From Crossiella sp. S99.2 (GTDB taxonomy: Bacteria > Actinomycetota > Actinomycetes > Mycobacteriales > Pseudonocardiaceae): a DNA stretch of 64,000 bases. Numbering within the stretch: position 1 is the stretch's first letter; every line of letters begins with the position of its first letter. The notes beneath the pieces were generated by a model. It saw only the letters and a list, made by a program, of their open reading frames with translations, searched no databases and was not told the DNA's origin. The position numbers were made by a program, and so were the translations under genes. The stretch covers positions 1-64,000 of the forward strand of contig NZ_JALMDK010000014.1 of assembly GCF_023094165.1 (NCBI RefSeq), in the 5' to 3' direction. Below, piece after piece: positions 1 through 8,848 of the stretch.

Positions 1-2
1 TG

Positions 3-77
3 TGGCAGAAGACCGCCGAAGAGATCATCGACTCACTCGCACGATATTGCCAGCGGATTTCAGGCGCAGGACACTAG
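3..77 (+). CDS. C-terminal end of an IS630-like transposase (partial)
   Basis: The first 77 bases read in frame 3 as WQKTAEEIIDSLARYCQRIS followed by GAGH and a TAG stop. This tail (Trp-x-Lys-Thr-Ala-Glu-Glu-Ile, then Tyr-Cys-x-Arg-Ile-Ser-Gly) looks like the extreme C terminus of actinobacterial IS630-family transposases. The family assignment comes from memory of the family, not a search. The rest of the gene lies left of the window, so intactness is unknown. It shows that an insertion sequence borders the toxin operon on its immunity-gene side. Confidence 0.6.
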   Translation, partial: WQKTAEEIIDSLARYCQRISGAGH

Positions 78-616
78 CGCCAGAACTGACAGAGACTGTT
101 GACAGTCCGGCTCCTGTCCAAGGCAGAGCCACTACTGAGCATGCATGGAGTGCGCAGAACCTGGGGAGGCGTGGTCTGTGCTGTGGGGGCAACTTCGCAC
201 CACTTGGCGCGACCATCAAGGTGGTGGGCCTGCGCATGCGCCACCTCTCAGGTACGCGGTCGCGAAGGTGGAAGCACAACTCCCCGAATACACGCCGGCA
301 ACTGCCGTCCCAGGCCGGGATCCGCACCACTCTTACGCAACGCCCGAACGCTGACTGCAGCTACTCAAGCGAAACTGAGGCTCCCTGACCGCGGATTCTT
401 CAACGGCTACTAGCACTGATCCCGACACCGAGGTGTAACTGTGGTGCCGCGCCATGTAATGACCACGGGCATGCGGGACGTTGGCGTCTGACTGTCGAAT
501 AGGTGCGACCTACTGCCTAAGCAAATACCAACCAGCTCGACAGCAGTCAAGTTCGCGTCCTGCGGTAACCGTAACGACAATGTCATCATGGACCGACACA
601 ACCGACTTTCGGCGAA
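78..616. other. Gene-poor stretch downstream of the transposase tail
   Basis: I see no convincing gene. The longest reading frames (about 60-130 codons) have arginine- and proline-rich shadow composition and no ribosome binding sites. The left part should contain the right terminal repeat of the insertion sequence, but I could not delimit it without the other end. The stretch is less GC-rich than most of the window, like the toxin gene that follows. Confidence 0.5.
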
Positions 617-1021
617 TCATGCGCGATTCGGCATCCACGCAGGAATAGTTGCAGGATCACGCGGGTATTGTTCAAGATCCTCAAAATAGTCTTCGTCGTC
701 GACATGAAAATCAAACTCCGGCCGACGATCGTAGTCAAAGTCGACCCTATACTTTCCCTCACGGTTCATCTCAAACACGGCAGTGTACCAGGCACCCTTC
801 CCCGGCAGCGCCAACAGTTCTCGAATTTCCTCGAAGACATCAAGAGCATCGAAGGAGATCTCTCTTGAAGTCGTTCCACCCTCCGGGAGCGAGTACGTGA
901 CATCGATTTGAGACTGAGATGCAAGCATTCGAACAACGATTCGGGCCGTATCCCATTCCGTGGGTGCCGCCTCGGTCAGCGCTTGCCCGATCCGGCCATA
1001 CAGGTCGTCCACAGTGTCCAT
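617..1021 (-). CDS. YezG/DUF600-like immunity protein
   Basis: This 134-residue acidic protein lies 8 bp downstream of the nuclease toxin gene on the same strand, the classic position of an immunity gene. Its C-terminal half (YRVDFDYDRRPEFDFHVDDE, then a conserved DYFEDLEQYPRD-type segment and a Pro-x-Trp near the end) matches the YezG/DUF600 family. Family members neutralise YeeF-type DNases carrying the same nuclease domain as the neighbour. Inference: it binds the C-terminal nuclease in the producing cell's cytoplasm. The ATG at 1021 is the only good start. Base composition is less GC-rich than the surrounding genes, as in the toxin. Confidence 0.8.
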   Translation of the reverse strand: MDTVDDLYGRIGQALTEAAPTEWDTARIVVRMLASQSQIDVTYSLPEGGTTSREISFDALDVFEEIRELLALPGKGAWYTAVFEMNREGKYRVDFDYDRRPEFDFHVDDEDYFEDLEQYPRDPATIPAWMPNRA

Positions 1022-1029
1022 ATCTAATC

Positions 1030-2649
1030 CTACCTATTCTTGAAGCGCATCTGACGGGACGTCACGACCCCATCGTTGTCCGTGACGCGATAGGTGACAT
1101 CGAAGGAATCCGGCCGAACTCCGCCCATTGAATACTTGGGTATAATTGTCAGGTCTACGCTGCCGCCGCTCTCGACTTGGCGCGATATCTCCGACTCCAT
1201 ATTATACCAACGACGTTGACCTCGACTGTTAAGCTGATCCGACATCGCAACGAGGTTGATCGCCTCGCCCGCGCCGCCCAGGCGTGACGCGATGAGGTGA
1301 CCACCTTCGTCACCGGATTGTCTGTCTGCCCTGCCTGCCACCCGCTGCTGGTAGGCGTTTCGTGCGCCGACAGCCACGTCAGCATTCGAGCCAATTTGAC
1401 CTTCAACTCTGATCACTCGAGATTGAGCGTCGGTTTCATATGTAGACCGATCGTCAACCCGGTATATCGTATTTGGGAGCGGCTTGTTCAACTCCTTGTT
1501 CCATGCACCCTTCTCGCCGCTAACCACATCCCTGACTGGCTTCCCGGATTCGTGCGCCCGCACCCCGTCTTCGTTCTTGTTGACGGTATCCACGCCAGCG
1601 CCTTGCCTATCGAATTTGCCTGAGTCAAGTTCTTCAGGTTGATTACTCACCTTTGAACTGTGGTCAACTTTGACCTCACGGAGGTCGCCGGATTCTTGGT
1701 CGTGACTATCTCCTTCCCCAGCACCTTCGCTGCGTCCGACCGGCGGCGCTTCAGGGTTAGTTGCAAGGTTCTCAGTTTCGGACTCGACTACGGCCTGGCC
1801 GTTTGCGTGACGCTCTTCGGGTAGATATTCGCGTTCGGTCGGATCTCCACCCTCGTCAATGTGAGCGACTGCGGCTACATCGTCATCGCCACTCATCAGC
1901 TTCTCAGTGCCGCGAGAGACCGCCTCCGCATCCAAGCGATTGTCCGCCGGTTCATCGTCAACCGAATCGCCGCCCATGCCACCGACATCTTGGAGCGTGA
2001 CGAAATCTGCATCAAATGCAGTATCATCGTCATTCATCGCCGGATTCTCACCTGCCACTTCCGAGCGATCGCCATCGATCTCGCGACCAAACTCGCCAGA
2101 ATCTGACGTCTCGACGGCATCCGATTGGCTCGTTTCGTCGACGGACCCGTCGGCAGGTTCCGCGGTGCGATCGTCGTCGTCGACGACTGCGGTTTCGCCA
2201 GTATTCGCAGGAACACCAGCATCACTGGCAACGAAAGACGCGGGCGCGCTCACACCGACTGCCTGGTTCGTGGTGTTCTCGTCTGATTCGACGGCTGAAT
2301 CGTCGCTCGACTGCTCGGTCACGGCGGCGGGGTCGTCGGATTCGAGGTTCACTTCCAGGTCTTGTTCGCCTGTCAGCAACTCGTCATTGTCGTTATTGTC
2401 ACCGCTGGTGATCGTCTCGCTGGTATTGGCAGATTCGAGGTCCTCGGTCCGCTCGGCGTCGTTGGGCCCTTGAGCGTCCAGGGTTGTGGGTTCCGACGCA
2501 GAATCGAGGGGTTCCTCCTGGTCGAGCACCTGGTCAGCGTCGCCGCGAATACGCATTGCCGACCCATCGTTCTGTCCTCCCGTGGCGGAGGCGGCGTCCG
2601 GTGGGCGCGGGGGCTCCAGTGGCACCGTCTCGGTGATCTCGGCGCTCAT
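1030..2649 (-). CDS. Polymorphic toxin: acidic disordered region plus C-terminal non-specific DNA/RNA endonuclease
   Basis: This 539-residue protein has two parts. Residues 1 to about 370 are very rich in Asp, Glu, Ser and Thr with almost no hydrophobic runs, so they are probably disordered. Residues from about 385 form a nuclease domain of the Endonuclease_NS_2 (YeeF-type) kind. It begins at NKPLPNTIYRVDD and carries a DEGGHLIASRLGG segment whose His is the expected catalytic residue, then NLVAMSDQLN and WYNMESEI. No signal peptide, WXG/LXG, PAAR, RHS or TcdB-like delivery domain is visible. Its ATG overlaps the stop of the upstream HerA-like gene (ATGA), so translation is probably coupled. 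A YezG-like immunity gene follows. The acidic region may be the export or recognition segment for that ATPase; this is inference. Confidence 0.82.
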   Translation of the reverse strand: MSAEITETVPLEPPRPPDAASATGGQNDGSAMRIRGDADQVLDQEEPLDSASEPTTLDAQGPNDAERTEDLESANTSETITSGDNNDNDELLTGEQDLEVNLESDDPAAVTEQSSDDSAVESDENTTNQAVGVSAPASFVASDAGVPANTGETAVVDDDDRTAEPADGSVDETSQSDAVETSDSGEFGREIDGDRSEVAGENPAMNDDDTAFDADFVTLQDVGGMGGDSVDDEPADNRLDAEAVSRGTEKLMSGDDDVAAVAHIDEGGDPTEREYLPEERHANGQAVVESETENLATNPEAPPVGRSEGAGEGDSHDQESGDLREVKVDHSSKVSNQPEELDSGKFDRQGAGVDTVNKNEDGVRAHESGKPVRDVVSGEKGAWNKELNKPLPNTIYRVDDRSTYETDAQSRVIRVEGQIGSNADVAVGARNAYQQRVAGRADRQSGDEGGHLIASRLGGAGEAINLVAMSDQLNSRGQRRWYNMESEISRQVESGGSVDLTIIPKYSMGGVRPDSFDVTYRVTDNDGVVTSRQMRFKNR

Positions 2650-5492
2650 CGGGCATCCTCAGTGCCATCACTGAGGCCAAGGGCAAACAGTGGCCATGTC
2701 GTGCGGAACCCCAGGAAGGCGGTGGCGGCAAGGAAGCGATCAGCCGAGCTTCCTGCCTTGCTCAGACGGGCCGCGGCGGTCTCATAGCTCGGAGGCACTG
2801 CAGTGCCGGTGATGGTTGAGCGGGTTGGGAGCCAGGTGTCCGGGTGCTCGCGCAGCTGGGCTAGCTGCTCGGTCGTGGTGCCGCTAAGGAACAGACCGCG
2901 GTCCGTCCAACTCGCCGTGTCGGGATGCGGGGCAGAGACGGGGACATCTGGTGCACGGAGCGCTCGAAAGACATCGCTCCAGCGGTAGCGGCCAGCCTGC
3001 CAGCAGACCTCAGTGCCGTCGCACGGTGGTGCGGCCGCGTCGACGGTGGACAGTGCCGCGGTAGCGAGGTGTTGAGCGAGGGATTCGGGTTGGTAGTACT
3101 GGGTAAGTCCGCTGTAGCGGTTGTCGATGGCGGCTTGCACGCGGTGAGAGATGGCGCACTCGACGGTGCGGCGGTCGGCGCGGCCAGCCAGGTCGTCGAG
3201 CCACGTCTTGTCCGGGCGAGGCGCGGGCTTGCCCACTAGGTGGGCGATCGTGAGCAGTTCGATCCACAGGATGAGGCGTGGGTCGTCGGCAAATGTGCTG
3301 GCGAGGTTCATCTCGCGTAGTGCGCAGGGCTTGGTGCTGCATTCGGGGCCGCAGGCAGCGCTCCGGCTGCGCCGGATCGCTACTGGGATCCTCTCGGCGG
3401 TGCCTTCACGAGTTTCACCGAAGGGCACCGCGATGCGTATCGGGCGGTCCATGCCATCGGTGAAGGCTGCGGCGCGGCCCGGCGGCAGGGAGACAATGTG
3501 GCGAGATTGGGCGTCGTCGAGATTCATGGTGGCGCCGACAGCCTCGCGGTCGTCGGCTGCGGGAAGCCGGTGGACAATCTTAAGCGCGGTGTTCTTGATG
3601 ACATCGGGAACGATCTTCGAGGGGATTTGTTCGGCGACGATGATGCCTTCGCCGTAGGCGCGGATCTCTGCCAGAAGGGAGGTGAACAGCGCGACAGCGT
3701 GGGCGGCTGGGCTGCCTGGTTCGACCCGTTTGAGCAGGCGGTGTGCTTCCTCGATGACGGTGACGTGTTGCAGCGGGACCGTTCCCTCCGCCTCGACGCG
3801 GTGCACGCGGAGGTGCTCATACAGTCGGATCAGGACTGCGCCAATGACGAAGGCCTTGTCCTGGTCACTGCCGATGTCTTCGATCTCCAGCACGACGTTG
3901 CGCCCCAGCAGGTCGGTAACATCGAGTGGGTGCCCGCCCTCAAAGAAGCGGCCGGGTGCGCCCTGGCGGAGAGATCCGATGCGGACGTCGATGAAGCCGC
4001 GGACGTTGTCGGTGATCTCCTTGCCGTAGCCGATGTTCCCGACCACCTGCCGTGCGGTCTGCTGCAAATCGCCCAGACTCGGGTAGGTCAAGCCTGTCCC
4101 AGGCCGGGCAGGCGTGCTCAGCACTGGATCCCAGCCGCGGTCGGTGTAGCAGCGGGTCAATGCGTGGGACAAAACCTGCGGGAACGGTTCGGTAGCCTCG
4201 AAAGCGGCCAGGAACAGTGCCCGTACGAGGTCGATGTGGGTTTGGAGTGGAAAGCCGGGTTCGGGTTCCAGGGGGTTGAGGGAGACGGGGATCGCATCGG
4301 GGTCGCCGGGGCGAATCACCGCGACCTGGTCAGCGCCGATGCGGCCAGCCATTCTGGCGTACTCGGCCTTGGCGGATTCGATGACCAGCCACGACACCCC
4401 GGCGTTGTGAAGTTGTTCGAGAAGGTGGCGCACGGTCTGGGATTTGCCGGATCCGGTGGCGCCGGCAACGAAGGTGTGCCGGTTGATCGTCTGCGAAGTG
4501 ACGGTGAACTGGCCCGCAGGCTGGTTGGCGACATCCAGGATCTCGCCGAGGTCGATCTCGCCGATGTGCTCGGGTGTGACATCGAAGTCAGGGGCTTCGA
4601 TGAGGCGGATTCCGGGCAGTTCCCTACGCGGCGGCCGGGCCAGTGCTGCGAGCATCTCGGCAGACGCGGCGAAGGATGCAGCGGTTGCCGTGGCTCTTGA
4701 TGCCAGCGCGAGGGCTGGGGGGCAGGTCTGTTGTGCGGGAGTGAGGATGTAGGGCAGGTCGTCGAGGTCACTGGCGCTGCACAGCAGCGCTGCGGCGCGC
4801 TGGGCGACAGGTGCTGTCAGGGCTCCGACGAGAACGGTGAGGTCCCACATGCCGGAGGCCACGGCCCGGGAGAGTTCCCGGTAGCGGCCCTGGCTGCGCT
4901 GCAGTTCGATGCGGGACTGCTCATCAGCCTCGTTGGCCCGCAATCCGGGGATCTTGAACTGCAGGTGCTGAAGTTCGTCTTCGACGAGCTTCAACGGTCG
5001 TGGCCGGGCCAGCACGAGCCAGATGAACGGGTCACGGAAATGCGTGACGTAGTCGTCGAAACCACCCCGGCGTGGAGCGGGGGCTGACGTCGATTCCTGG
5101 GGTGTCCACAGTGGATCCGGCTCGCCGTGGCAGTGCACCCAGTGGGCGTATTGATGCCAGTCGGCGAGCACTTCTGTTGTTGTGAGGGCACGCCCTTGGC
5201 TGCCGGGTGGGTACAGCACTGGCACCGTCTTGTCGGCACTGTGTGCTTCGGCGCCGACCGCAGGCAGGTAAGGGGATCCGCCGAGTAGGATACGCATCCG
5301 CGGATCGCCGGGTCTCCGCTGCCACGCCGAGACCAACAGTGCCCTGTCGCCGTCACCAGTGCGAAATTCCGCGTGTGCGGCGGTGATCGCGGAAAACAGT
5401 TGCGCTGGGATCGGGTCCTGGGCACCGGGTTCCCGTGGGGGCTGCGGGGTGGAGTCGATCTGATAGAAGCGGATCGTCTCAAGCTGGTCCAT
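2646..5492 (-). CDS. HerA/VirB4-type P-loop ATPase of the toxin operon
   Basis: A large (948-residue) ATPase. Walker A (GATGSGKS) lies at about residues 344-351 and Walker B (VTVIEEAH) at about 577-584. The segment IKNTALKIVHRLP with downstream AADDREAVGATMN is typical of HerA/DUF87 and FtsK-like translocases. The first 340 residues and the last 260 match nothing I recognise; the C-terminal part has several Cys (for example CGPECSTKPC) that may bind metal. Start chosen at 5492 because AGAAGGGG precedes that ATG by five bases; an in-frame ATG at 5564 lies deep in the upstream gene. It overlaps the upstream gene by 14 bp and the toxin by 4 bp, so these form one transcription unit. It is probably a hexameric motor moving protein or DNA; toxin export is inference. 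Confidence 0.8.
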   Translation of the reverse strand: MDQLETIRFYQIDSTPQPPREPGAQDPIPAQLFSAITAAHAEFRTGDGDRALLVSAWQRRPGDPRMRILLGGSPYLPAVGAEAHSADKTVPVLYPPGSQGRALTTTEVLADWHQYAHWVHCHGEPDPLWTPQESTSAPAPRRGGFDDYVTHFRDPFIWLVLARPRPLKLVEDELQHLQFKIPGLRANEADEQSRIELQRSQGRYRELSRAVASGMWDLTVLVGALTAPVAQRAAALLCSASDLDDLPYILTPAQQTCPPALALASRATATAASFAASAEMLAALARPPRRELPGIRLIEAPDFDVTPEHIGEIDLGEILDVANQPAGQFTVTSQTINRHTFVAGATGSGKSQTVRHLLEQLHNAGVSWLVIESAKAEYARMAGRIGADQVAVIRPGDPDAIPVSLNPLEPEPGFPLQTHIDLVRALFLAAFEATEPFPQVLSHALTRCYTDRGWDPVLSTPARPGTGLTYPSLGDLQQTARQVVGNIGYGKEITDNVRGFIDVRIGSLRQGAPGRFFEGGHPLDVTDLLGRNVVLEIEDIGSDQDKAFVIGAVLIRLYEHLRVHRVEAEGTVPLQHVTVIEEAHRLLKRVEPGSPAAHAVALFTSLLAEIRAYGEGIIVAEQIPSKIVPDVIKNTALKIVHRLPAADDREAVGATMNLDDAQSRHIVSLPPGRAAAFTDGMDRPIRIAVPFGETREGTAERIPVAIRRSRSAACGPECSTKPCALREMNLASTFADDPRLILWIELLTIAHLVGKPAPRPDKTWLDDLAGRADRRTVECAISHRVQAAIDNRYSGLTQYYQPESLAQHLATAALSTVDAAAPPCDGTEVCWQAGRYRWSDVFRALRAPDVPVSAPHPDTASWTDRGLFLSGTTTEQLAQLREHPDTWLPTRSTITGTAVPPSYETAAARLSKAGSSADRFLAATAFLGFRTTWPLFALGLSDGTEDAR

Positions 5493-7392
5493 GTTCGCCC
5501 CTTCTGACTGCGGGGCGGGCGATATGGGTGGTGGGGCGCAATGCGATGCCAGGGTCGCAGTCACCGGCCTGCACTAGCCGGCCGCCGGGGCCGGGGGCGA
5601 TCACGATGAAGGCGGTGGGTGGCAGGTTCTGCAGTGTGCTCGGCTCGACCGTGTGCTCGTAGGTGCGGGTCTCGGTGGTGCCGGTGGTCTCGGCCTCGGC
5701 GGTGGACTCGCTGACACTGCTGCCCCAGCTGGTGGACTCCGAGGCCCCCTCAGTCTGTGAACTGTTGCGGCTGTGGGAGTCATCCGTCCATCTCCACGCC
5801 TGGCGGTTGCTGGAATCGCCGGTGCTGTCGGTGGTGGAGGTGGATTTCTGTGCGCCGTGGTTGATCGAGGTGCCGTGGGTATAGGTAGTCCCGGTGCTGG
5901 TGGAGACCTGGGTGAGGGTGAAGCGGTGCTCCCGCCCGATGTTGTCTGCGGCCATAGTGGCTTCTTTGGCGTTGCCCAGGCGCATGAGGACCGTGGCCGA
6001 GTCGCGGTTGCCCAGCAGGTGCTGATGTTGCTCGTGCAGCTGCTCGAAGAGCAGGATCAGCCGGACCTCGGCCCGGCGGGCCGCGCGGGTGAGGGAGTCC
6101 AGAACGGGGGCACTGAAGCGGTCTGCACCGGCGAGGAAGACGACGTCCTGTCCCGGGGTCCGCTGTTGGCTGCTGAGGTGGTGCTGCAGCCTCCGTAGCA
6201 CCAGCGCATCCAGGAACGCCTTGCTGGTGCTGTCACCGCCAGTGGTGTAGGTGACCACCAGGCCCTGAGCCGGGCACAGCCGCAGCGGCTCCCTCGCAGC
6301 GGTGGCATCGTTGTCTGGTGGCGGGGTCTCGTGAACGGCCAGGTCGGCGATCAGTCGCCGCAAGTGCCGTAGTGCGTCGTTTGCCGCGGGTGATGCTCCC
6401 ACGGTGCCCAGCCGGGACAGGATCGCCCGGGTTTCCTCCCGGCTGAGCGGGAAGTCTTCATCTGCCGGGCGGGCAATGCTGCTCAGCACCTGCAAGCCCG
6501 CGGCCAGCCGCCGGAACGTGTAGCCGCGTTCGAGGGATTCGGTGACTGCGATCAGCAGGTCGCTGTAGGTGGTGATCTCGGTGTGGCTCAGCGGCGTGGG
6601 GTTGAGCACGCTGAGCGCCTCGGCCACCAGCGTGGCGATCTCCGCGCCTTGGAGGCCTTGGAGCAGGCCGGAGTCGGCGAGTGTGCGCGGTAGCCCGATG
6701 GCGTGCACTGGCAGCCCCACCGTGCGGGTGAAGCGGGCCAGCGGGAGCGCGATGTGGGTCTCGGTGAAATCCAGCACCGTCAGTGCCTGGCCCTGGGCCA
6801 GCAGCGAGGTCCCTAACGTAGCCAGCAGGCTGGACCAGCCCTCCGGGGTGCCTCCGAAGACGTCTACGCGCTGGGACCGGGAAGCCGTGAAAGGGAACCA
6901 TTCCTTCATCGAGTCCAGGACACGCTGCTGTTCCTGGGAGAAGGCCGAACGCCTGGCTTTCCATGCCTGGTGGTGGGTCTGATAGTCGCGGTATGCCTCA
7001 TCACGAACACGGAATGCTCGCTCCAGCTGCCATGCGGCCAGTCTGTGTATCCCGACGGCGAGGGGAATCCCGACGACAGCGATTCCCAGTGCGGCGAGGT
7101 GAACGAACGCACCCCCGACTCCCACGGTGAAGGCGGTGGCGCCTGCTGCCGTGGTGCCCAGGGTGATCCGGGCTTCTCGGGCTGAGAGGTGATCGATCTC
7201 TGCTCGGTTGGGCTCTTGCCACTGCGGCTCGAGTTCCTCGCTCACCGCCGTGCGTGGGTCTGGTCGCTCCATGTGGAACCAGCCCCACCGTTCCGTGCTG
7301 GAAGTGGCTGGGTCGAACAGCACGTGAGCGAGTGCAGCCTGATTTTGCTGCTGACGGTCGCCGGGACCGTCGGCGGTGATGGAGCTGCTCAC
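5479..7392 (-). CDS. Membrane-anchored degenerate P-loop (VirD4/TraG-like) protein
   Basis: This 637-residue protein heads the toxin operon. Residues about 76-118 form a hydrophobic hairpin, probably two membrane helices. At about 178-187 the sequence VFGGTPEGWSSLL sits where a Walker A would be, but Lys is replaced by Trp. Farther on, DVVFLAGADRF resembles a Walker B that has lost its acidic pair, and MRLGNAKEATMAADNIGREH resembles the late motif of TraG/VirD4 coupling proteins. The following 120 residues are extraordinarily rich in Ser and Thr, before a short globular C terminus. I read it as a catalytically dead coupling-protein relative that could dock the neighbouring active ATPase at the membrane. 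Family assignment is tentative and no standard name is known to me. Confidence 0.6.
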   Translation of the reverse strand: MSSSITADGPGDRQQQNQAALAHVLFDPATSSTERWGWFHMERPDPRTAVSEELEPQWQEPNRAEIDHLSAREARITLGTTAAGATAFTVGVGGAFVHLAALGIAVVGIPLAVGIHRLAAWQLERAFRVRDEAYRDYQTHHQAWKARRSAFSQEQQRVLDSMKEWFPFTASRSQRVDVFGGTPEGWSSLLATLGTSLLAQGQALTVLDFTETHIALPLARFTRTVGLPVHAIGLPRTLADSGLLQGLQGAEIATLVAEALSVLNPTPLSHTEITTYSDLLIAVTESLERGYTFRRLAAGLQVLSSIARPADEDFPLSREETRAILSRLGTVGASPAANDALRHLRRLIADLAVHETPPPDNDATAAREPLRLCPAQGLVVTYTTGGDSTSKAFLDALVLRRLQHHLSSQQRTPGQDVVFLAGADRFSAPVLDSLTRAARRAEVRLILLFEQLHEQHQHLLGNRDSATVLMRLGNAKEATMAADNIGREHRFTLTQVSTSTGTTYTHGTSINHGAQKSTSTTDSTGDSSNRQAWRWTDDSHSRNSSQTEGASESTSWGSSVSESTAEAETTGTTETRTYEHTVEPSTLQNLPPTAFIVIAPGPGGRLVQAGDCDPGIALRPTTHIARPAVRRGEHGPA

Positions 7393-8461
7393 CGAGAAGT
7401 CCTCCCCTTGCCTCTCACGTGGTGGTCACTGTAGGCGGCCGTTCTGACACTCTGTGCCAGCACGAAGGTGTTCGGCCGCGGCAAGTAGCGCCATCACCCA
7501 TTCAGCCCATTCGCGACGCCGGGTCGCCCGCCAGCAGGGCCGGTAGCCGGAAGGGCACGTGGAGTAGCCGCGCAAGAGCGAGACTGCGGGTGCCTCGACC
7601 TATGACGCGGTGTGCACGATGCATCCACGTGTCAGGGCACCTGTGCCTGGCACCGCATGCGGAACCAGCCCGGTTCGCCAAACACAGTGTCTTGCCGGCC
7701 GCGGCTGGTACTCCTCGAAGGCTGCAACCTCGGGCGCCGCGCCGACATCAGACAACGAGACCAGATGGCCTCGGCGGCATGGAGACTTCAGCACCGACAG
7801 CGGGCGGTCGGCCCGCAGCGTTCACCAGTCGTGGCAGCGGAAGGTCGGCGGCAGTCCATCGCCAAGCCGACGGCACAGGCTGAGGCGTGGTCGTAGCAGG
7901 ACGCCAATCACGATTATTCTTGACCGGAGACCGCTGTAGGCGCAGGGAGCGCGCTGCGGGCCAAGCAGGAGGAACCCGGTCAGATATGACCCGGCAGCCG
8001 ACTAGCAAGTTGCCAGGCAGCCAGGGTCGAGGAACAGTCCCACCCGAAACTCAGGAACCGTTCACGAGCAGCCTGGCCGCGAATAGCTGGAGTTGCGCGA
8101 GCCAAGCGGCCGCTCAGACACAGACTGCAGGCGGGCCAGTGGCGGCGAAGCAGGCCCTCGCCGTCGCCTCGGGGGGCTGGGCACCGGCGAGGGCCTTGCA
8201 GTACGCCCGGTGCGTCGTAGCCGACGCGACCGCTGTTACCCGCCTCGCTCAGGTGCACCCATTCGGCTCAATCAGCGGGGATGGATCGCACTCTGACCGG
8301 GACCGACGTAGCCTGCCCCTCACCAGCCCGTGCCTTCTCAGCTGTCGGCAGGGGCGGTGCCTGGCCGGTACAGCCCCAGCAGCCGTCAAAGTCAGACTGC
8401 GGCCAGCGTGCGGCCTCCTCCTGCTTGCTGTCGATCTACCTAGTCATCCAGACTCGCACAC
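7393..8461. other. About 1 kb without a recognisable gene
   Basis: This spacer lies between the divergent toxin operon and the small gene at 8462. Several overlapping frames are open on both strands, as expected for GC-rich DNA, but none has a ribosome binding site, a recognisable motif or convincing composition. The part next to 7393 must hold the promoter of the toxin operon; a TACAGT hexamer reading leftward (rc of 7428-7433) is a possible -10 without a good -35. The remainder may be decayed coding sequence. Confidence 0.4.
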
Positions 8462-8809
8462 GTGTTCGACCGAACGGTGCAACTCGCTCCCTCCCTCGGC
8501 CGGGTCTACGACCGCAGCAAACCGGTCTGGGTGGACCTCAACGAGCTGTACCGGCACGGCTTCCTGGGCGACCGCACCGCCGCCAGCCTGCTCATCCGGC
8601 AACAGGGCCTGGTGCTCACCGGCCGGGTCCCCGGCACCCTGCACGCGTGGCTGCGGACCGAGGAGGGGTACTGGGCGGGGCTGGTGTCCTACTACGTGGC
8701 GGCGCGGCCGGGCGGAGTGGTGCCGCCGCTGGAGATCAAGAACCTGGTGCCGAGGGGGGCGTTGCGGCTGCGGGCACCGGAAGATCGGGACCACGAGCCG
8801 CAGTACTGA
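8462..8809 (+). CDS. Small conserved-looking hypothetical protein
   Basis: A 115-residue protein with well-ordered composition throughout (VWVDLNELYRHGFLGDRTAA, then LLIRQQGLVLTGRVPG). It has no transmembrane segment or signal peptide. The GTG at 8462 has no clear Shine-Dalgarno sequence, so it could be leaderless; a second in-frame GTG lies at 8477. It runs convergently with the NB-ARC/TPR gene, leaving about 40 bp between the stops. I do not recognise a function. The body reads like a real cytoplasmic protein rather than a shadow frame, mainly because codon third positions are consistently G or C. Confidence 0.6.
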   Translation: MFDRTVQLAPSLGRVYDRSKPVWVDLNELYRHGFLGDRTAASLLIRQQGLVLTGRVPGTLHAWLRTEEGYWAGLVSYYVAARPGGVVPPLEIKNLVPRGALRLRAPEDRDHEPQY

Positions 8810-8848
8810 CGCAGCCCGAGCAAGGACGCCACACCCACGCTGGTTCGT

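Noticed and set aside
7428..7450. A third GTTCTGACAC copy upstream of the toxin operon, resembling the ICE operator motif
   Set aside because: Only ten bases match, without the flanking ACCTCT and CC that define the two ICE copies, so chance is likely.
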